Positions 59,410 through 64,000 of a stretch of DNA of 64,000 nucleotides are shown piece after piece. Below the pieces are notes generated by a model. That model saw only the letters and a program-made list of their open reading frames with translations, had not been told where the DNA came from and did not search any database. Origin of the DNA: Antedon mediterranea (lineage: Eukaryota > Echinodermata > Crinoidea > Comatulida > Antedonidae); contig NC_092675.1 in the NCBI RefSeq assembly GCF_964355755.1, positions 3,816,312-3,880,311 of the forward strand, read 5' to 3'. Position numbers and translations under genes: made by a program. The first letter of the stretch is position 1. Each line of letters starts with the position of its first letter.

Positions 59410-62199
59410 GCTACCAAGAGACATTAGACAACACAGGTAGTAGAATGAACTTTAACCTTATACCGATACATTTATTAAGATCTTTCTCAAGAATAAGACT
59501 ATTCAAGTAAGCCAATAACTTAAAACAGAAACTATTCCAGTTGTTAGAACTCTGGTTGCTAAAACTAATTGAATCATTTCCCCTCAAAGGAAAGATGCTC
59601 TTTAATTGCTTCCCGAAAAAAACGAAGGACAAAGTCAGTCGAAAACTACTGACAGTGCTAGAGCATTGTTCCAGTAAGTGACAGTTTGATTCGGTATCCT
59701 TTTTAGATTATTTATAGCGGTAACGGATTGACTTATCGTGTTGTAATCGTAACAATCACGCCTCTCGTTGTTGAGATGCAAACAGGATGTTATCGCAAAA
59801 ATGAAACAAGGAACATCTTGTGTTCACAATTTATGGCACTTATTTACTCCATCTTGTTCATCCATTTTGTAATAAAATACTAGGCTAAAATCTCTCTTTT
59901 TATTTCTGCCTGCATTTTAGAAAAGGCCTTGATATGATATGATACCACCAGCAGAATAATTGAGACACTAAAAATGTTTAAGGGCATTTGTATATTTCAG
60001 GAAAATGTTACAATACTCAATTTTGAATAAATTAAGTTTTCTTAGCATTTCACCTGCGATTATTTATTATGTATATTTTGGAATTTTCAAACAGTTTAAC
60101 AATCTGAATACGTCTTTTTAACTATTATATTTATATTTTCTTCTATATTTATTTAATTCATTTATTTACTTAACTTAACTTTACTTACTAAGATTAAACC
60201 AGAAGATTATGGCCAATTTATATACATAATCTACAATATTTACCCTTAAATTGAAAGTCTTTTTTAAAAATTTTATAATTTTCTATATTATATAGACAAT
60301 TATTATTAAGACGATTCATGTATCCTTTAATCGCAGTTAAGATACGGTATAGCAATAAAGTAGTAAAAATATTGTTTTTGTCGAACTATAGACAGTTAAA
60401 AATTTGTTTATTTCCTTATATAAATATATAGTTTGAATGGCCCTCACATGATGGCTGTTAAAACAATACTGAAACTGTCTTGTCATCATTACACTGAGAG
60501 TGATAGTTTTTTTTTTCTTCGCCAGATTCCCACAATCAAGAAAAGTTTCACAAATTTCTATGAACTTTAGCAGGGATCCACTTGAAAAGTTACATATGCA
60601 AAAGAATTGGAGAGTATTGTGCCATGTAAATAGGGATCAGCTTTGAAATAAATACGAGGATACAATCTTGCGCCCTTTTATGCAACTGTCTATACTTCGT
60701 AATTTTTTAATAACTTCCAACACCCACCCTTCAATAGGAAACAAATGACCCATTTCAATTCATTACTTTGATCCTTACACTTTTTAATAGTCCTGAGAAA
60801 GTTCTGAAAAGCAGTTTTTGGAAAGGATATAGATTAGAAATAAGTAAGAAGTCACTTCTCAATTCTTAAAGGGAAAGGAAAAATATAGGAAATTGTTAGC
60901 AAGTTTGAGAACATTAATATCATATTTATATTACTATATGACATAGCTTAACATTTATTGAAAAGTTGGATCAACTTATGTAAAATTGTGCGGTAGTTGA
61001 ATATGCAATTCTAAACAATTTTGGAAGAGGTGATAAATATTTGTTTAGAAATTAAACAACCAACATTAATTGGATGGGACATTTTAGTATGATTTAAATT
61101 TTTATTATAAATGGATAATAATATAATAATTCACCATTTATTAGTTTCTATATATATGCACTTGCTAAAAATTGTTTATAAACTCAAAAATATAGCAACT
61201 CTAATTTCATCTAAGTGATCCTACATTTTTTTTTTTTTTGTTTAACTGTTCTGTATATATCTTTTAAATTAGGCCTACTTTGTATTTATATATTTTATAC
61301 ATTTAATTTACTTTTAAACGTATAACTGGATCATTTTGGAAAGCAGTACTGCGTTACTGAAAATGCAATCCAGTCAAAAGAAAGAATAAATAAATAAATG
61401 TCAGAACATATAGCAGATGAAATTAAAGTTAACAAGAACAAAATTAGGCCTAAGAACATATGATATACTGTTTTTCTTTTTTTTATACACTTACAAAATT
61501 ATTATAAAGCCTCTTTTAAACTATGATTTTTTCTTATAAATGAATTGGTTGTATACATGTTTGTAAGAACATATAGTAGAAAAAAGTAGAGTTAATGAAA
61601 AACCTTATTGGGACCATGGCATATTGTTTACTGTTGCTTCAAATGCCATAATAAACAAAGCCTTATAAAAAGTAATGATGCCCTGAAAAAGGTTTAAAGG
61701 ACATGAAAATTACTATTAGTACTGAACCCGTGGATTTAAATAACTGATCAACGAATAAAACTTTCTGCTTTTTCCATTTTTCATAGTAAATAAATTCATT
61801 AGAAATTAAATATACTGTATATTTAATAGGAAAAAAAATAGGTAAAAAGCATTTTTTACAGATTTAGAACAATTTGACCCAAAGATGCAAATTAGATGCG
61901 TTAGGTTTATCATTAAACTTTACTGTTTATTCGACTCACACTTTGATGCTATGAATAAAAGCATTTAAATTTTATTTATTGCTATACTACCATCATATCT
62001 GTTTAGCATATTTTTTATAGTTTCAATAGTTAGTTTTTAATGGTAGCATAAACAGAGATATTTATCTATAAGAAGTTTCAAATATGGTGTTTTTAATAAA
62101 CATTCAGTTATCATGATAATGTAATATGATATAATATGTATATAGAGCATAAATAAGATACATATTATTGAATTTTTAATTATACTGATGAATTGTTAC
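59410..62199. other. Intergenic, nothing recognised
   Basis: Highly AT-rich; no exon, array or terminal repeat was found on either strand. Confidence 0.45.
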
Positions 62200-62239
62200 C
62201 TTACTATTAACATGGAGCTAGCTCCATGTTAATAGTAAG
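62200..62239. repeat. Perfect 40-bp palindrome
   Basis: CTTACTATTAACATGGAGCT followed without spacer by its exact reverse complement. Bases 62199 and 62240 do not pair, so it is exactly 40 bp. Confidence 0.95.
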
Positions 62240-62509
62240 TCTCATAACATAGTACAGTATGGTTTTTGACAGGATATCACCCATTAATTAATTAACAGAT
62301 CACATGAATGAATTATTTATGAGATTCTCCAAAATTTAAATTAAATTTAAAATGTGGTTAAAGAATGGTAATAATAGAAATGTTGTATGAGCCATTGGTC
62401 TGTATAACAACAGAGTTGATTCCCCTCTCACAACCCCACCCCACCACTAAATACAGGTGTAACCACAATAGAATTTGCTGGATCAAGAATGCTAAATAAT
62501 AATATTTCA

Positions 62510-62690
62510 ACCTCCAGTTTAAATTAGTGCCCAGTTTGATCAGCCATCCCTACACTTCTTCATTCCTACCCTTCCTCATCCCTACACAACACCTCTCCAA
62601 TCTCTAGTTTGAAATTAGTGCCCTATTTGATAAAGCATCTCCAATAAAACAATTACTCAACCCCCAGTTTGAATTAGTGCCGAGTTCCTA
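62510..62690. repeat. Degenerate tandem repeat, 3 copies
   Basis: CTCCAGTTTAAATTAGTGCC at 62513, TCTAGTTTGAAATTAGTGCC at 62602 and CCCCAGTTTGAATTAGTGCC near 62661, with CATC/ATCCC-rich spacers of unequal length. Confidence 0.65.
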
Positions 62691-63069
62691 TTTTACTAAA
62701 CTGTCATTTTCTCATGTGCGGTAAGTTTAGACTTAGTCATCAATGCCTTTCTGATGGTTACTGTCTTTCATCATTCTACTCATCCTCATTTTCTGTATCA
62801 TTTCACTTTAATAGTAATGTTGACAAGCATCTACTGATAGTTGCAATTTTTCATTCCTGATTTTAATGGACTTCTAAAAAAACAGCATTCGCATCATGGA
62901 GGCATAATTGTTTAAATGTAAAAGTGTAAAACTTGCCATTATACTGATTACATTCAAAAACATTTAATTGAAAAGTATTCTATTTTATTTTTTCACAGAT
63001 TGATAATGATTGACTAAAGGCAGAGAGATCACAGTACCTAGTTGACAAAAGTTGTCATCCAATTTGAGT

Positions 63070-63145
63070 TCAACACAGTCCCAGTGGCCCAATGGTAGAG
63101 TGCCCGAATTTCAGAAGAAAGCCTGAGGTCATATTTCAGACATAA
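63070..63145 (+). mobile_element. tRNA-like SINE fragment
   Basis: CAGTGGCCCAATGGTAGAGT with GCCTGAGGTCATATTTC resembles an A and a damaged B box. Too damaged to be a tRNA gene. Confidence 0.38.
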
Positions 63146-63816
63146 TGACAGAATCAATCTCATCATTTCGTTTATTTATAAGCTTTATCTTCAATCATTT
63201 ATATCATAAAACACATCATTATTTTATTTATTGTATTTTGATTGGTTATTTGTTTTATTGATTGATTTGTATTGATTAATTAAATGATTGAATGGTCAGT
63301 TGTTTGGCAAATTGACTTGTAAACATCCAAATATATACATAATTATCAATGTTGATTTTTTATATTATTTATGATTAGTGTATGCTCTGTGTATTTTGTG
63401 TTAACGAATCTAATTTGAATTTGAATTTGTATTAATTATTTAATTAGACGTATGAGTTAGTTAAGAAATATGCTTGGTTAAGCATGAATTTCTCATAATA
63501 CTGTAATTTATCTTCCTTTAAAGCGATGACAAAAACAAAGATGACTTGATGTTTATTTGGTAATTGTGACCTTTGACATAATTACAGATATACATTATGT
63601 GAGTTCTTGGCTGAGTTACGTTTTTCTTACTTCATTTGATTTATTATGTAAAATCTGGCAGTGAGAAATTGATATTTTTTGGAAAGCAATTTTATTAAAA
63701 TTACTTAAAAGCTTTCACAGTCATACAATTTTGCAAAATGGTAAGAATTTTGGACGTTATTATTATTCAAAAATATTAATATGAAAAGCAAGTTTGAACG
63801 ACTGACTTGTAACTTT

Positions 63817-63982
63817 CAGGGCCGTACGCAGAATTTTATTTGGGTGGGTGCGGATTAATATATTTTGGACCATTTTCATAATATTGAGTACTTATTTATT
63901 TTAAGACCCTATAAAATGTGGATCTTTTGCAATTTAGGGGGGTGCGTACGCACCTGTTGCACTCCCCCTGCGTACGGCCCTG
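63817..63982. mobile_element. 166-bp MITE with 15-bp terminal inverted repeats
   Basis: Ends CAGGGCCGTACGCAG and CTGCGTACGGCCCTG are perfect inverted repeats, flanked by the direct repeat ACTTT (63812-63816 and 63983-63987). A second inner pair, GGGTGCG and GCGTACGCACC, is also present. The class is unclear; the CAGGG ends resemble hAT-type MITEs, which usually have 8-bp target repeats. Confidence 0.78.
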
Positions 63983-64000
63983 ACTTTGGTGGTAGCTATG

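Overview
This window is nuclear DNA from an animal: AT-rich, with short exons in long introns, GT/AG splice sites, and many SINE, MITE and minisatellite repeats. Three conserved protein genes can be rebuilt exon by exon with splice phases that agree throughout. The repeat types (tRNA-derived SINEs, TA- and TWA-flanked MITEs, a strong excess of the TAGGCCTA motif) and the vertebrate-like intron positions suggest an invertebrate deuterostome, most likely an echinoderm. That placement is inference; no taxon-specific gene is present.

Layout. (1) 38-6646, + strand: the last 13 exons of POLR1A, the largest subunit of RNA polymerase I, running from the trigger-loop region to the stop codon, with a poly(A) signal near 6776. 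(2) 6790-9061: intergenic DNA holding a six-unit tandem array of a MITE and a SINE. (3) 9062-21912, - strand: a complete 12-exon AGBL4 (cytosolic carboxypeptidase 6) gene of 511 codons, convergent with POLR1A. (4) 21913-27274: the divergent intergenic region, with a 1.2-kb array of a 25-bp minisatellite and a candidate TATA promoter. (5) 27275-44414, + strand: a complete ELAV/Hu RNA-binding protein gene with three RRMs and 371 codons; its start codon sits exactly at the end of a leader exon. (6) 44415-64000: ELAV 3' flank and a repeat-rich gene desert with several tandem repeats, palindromes and MITEs but no recognisable gene.

How the genes relate. POLR1A is nucleolar housekeeping. AGBL4 trims glutamates from tubulin and other proteins, and ELAV/Hu proteins control neuronal mRNA. 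AGBL4 and ELAVL4 are also neighbours on human chromosome 1p33 in the same head-to-head orientation, so this pair looks like a deeply conserved block. The ELAV gene also carries an in-frame 63-nt hinge exon whose removal would restore the usual hinge sequence, beside a very T-rich intron; this suggests regulated splicing.

No unknown gene system could be demonstrated. The most noteworthy signals are the conserved gene pair, the ELAV cassette exon, the 25-bp minisatellite that is open in all frames, the MITE that became a satellite, and a 185-bp tandem repeat with a perfect 30-bp palindrome.
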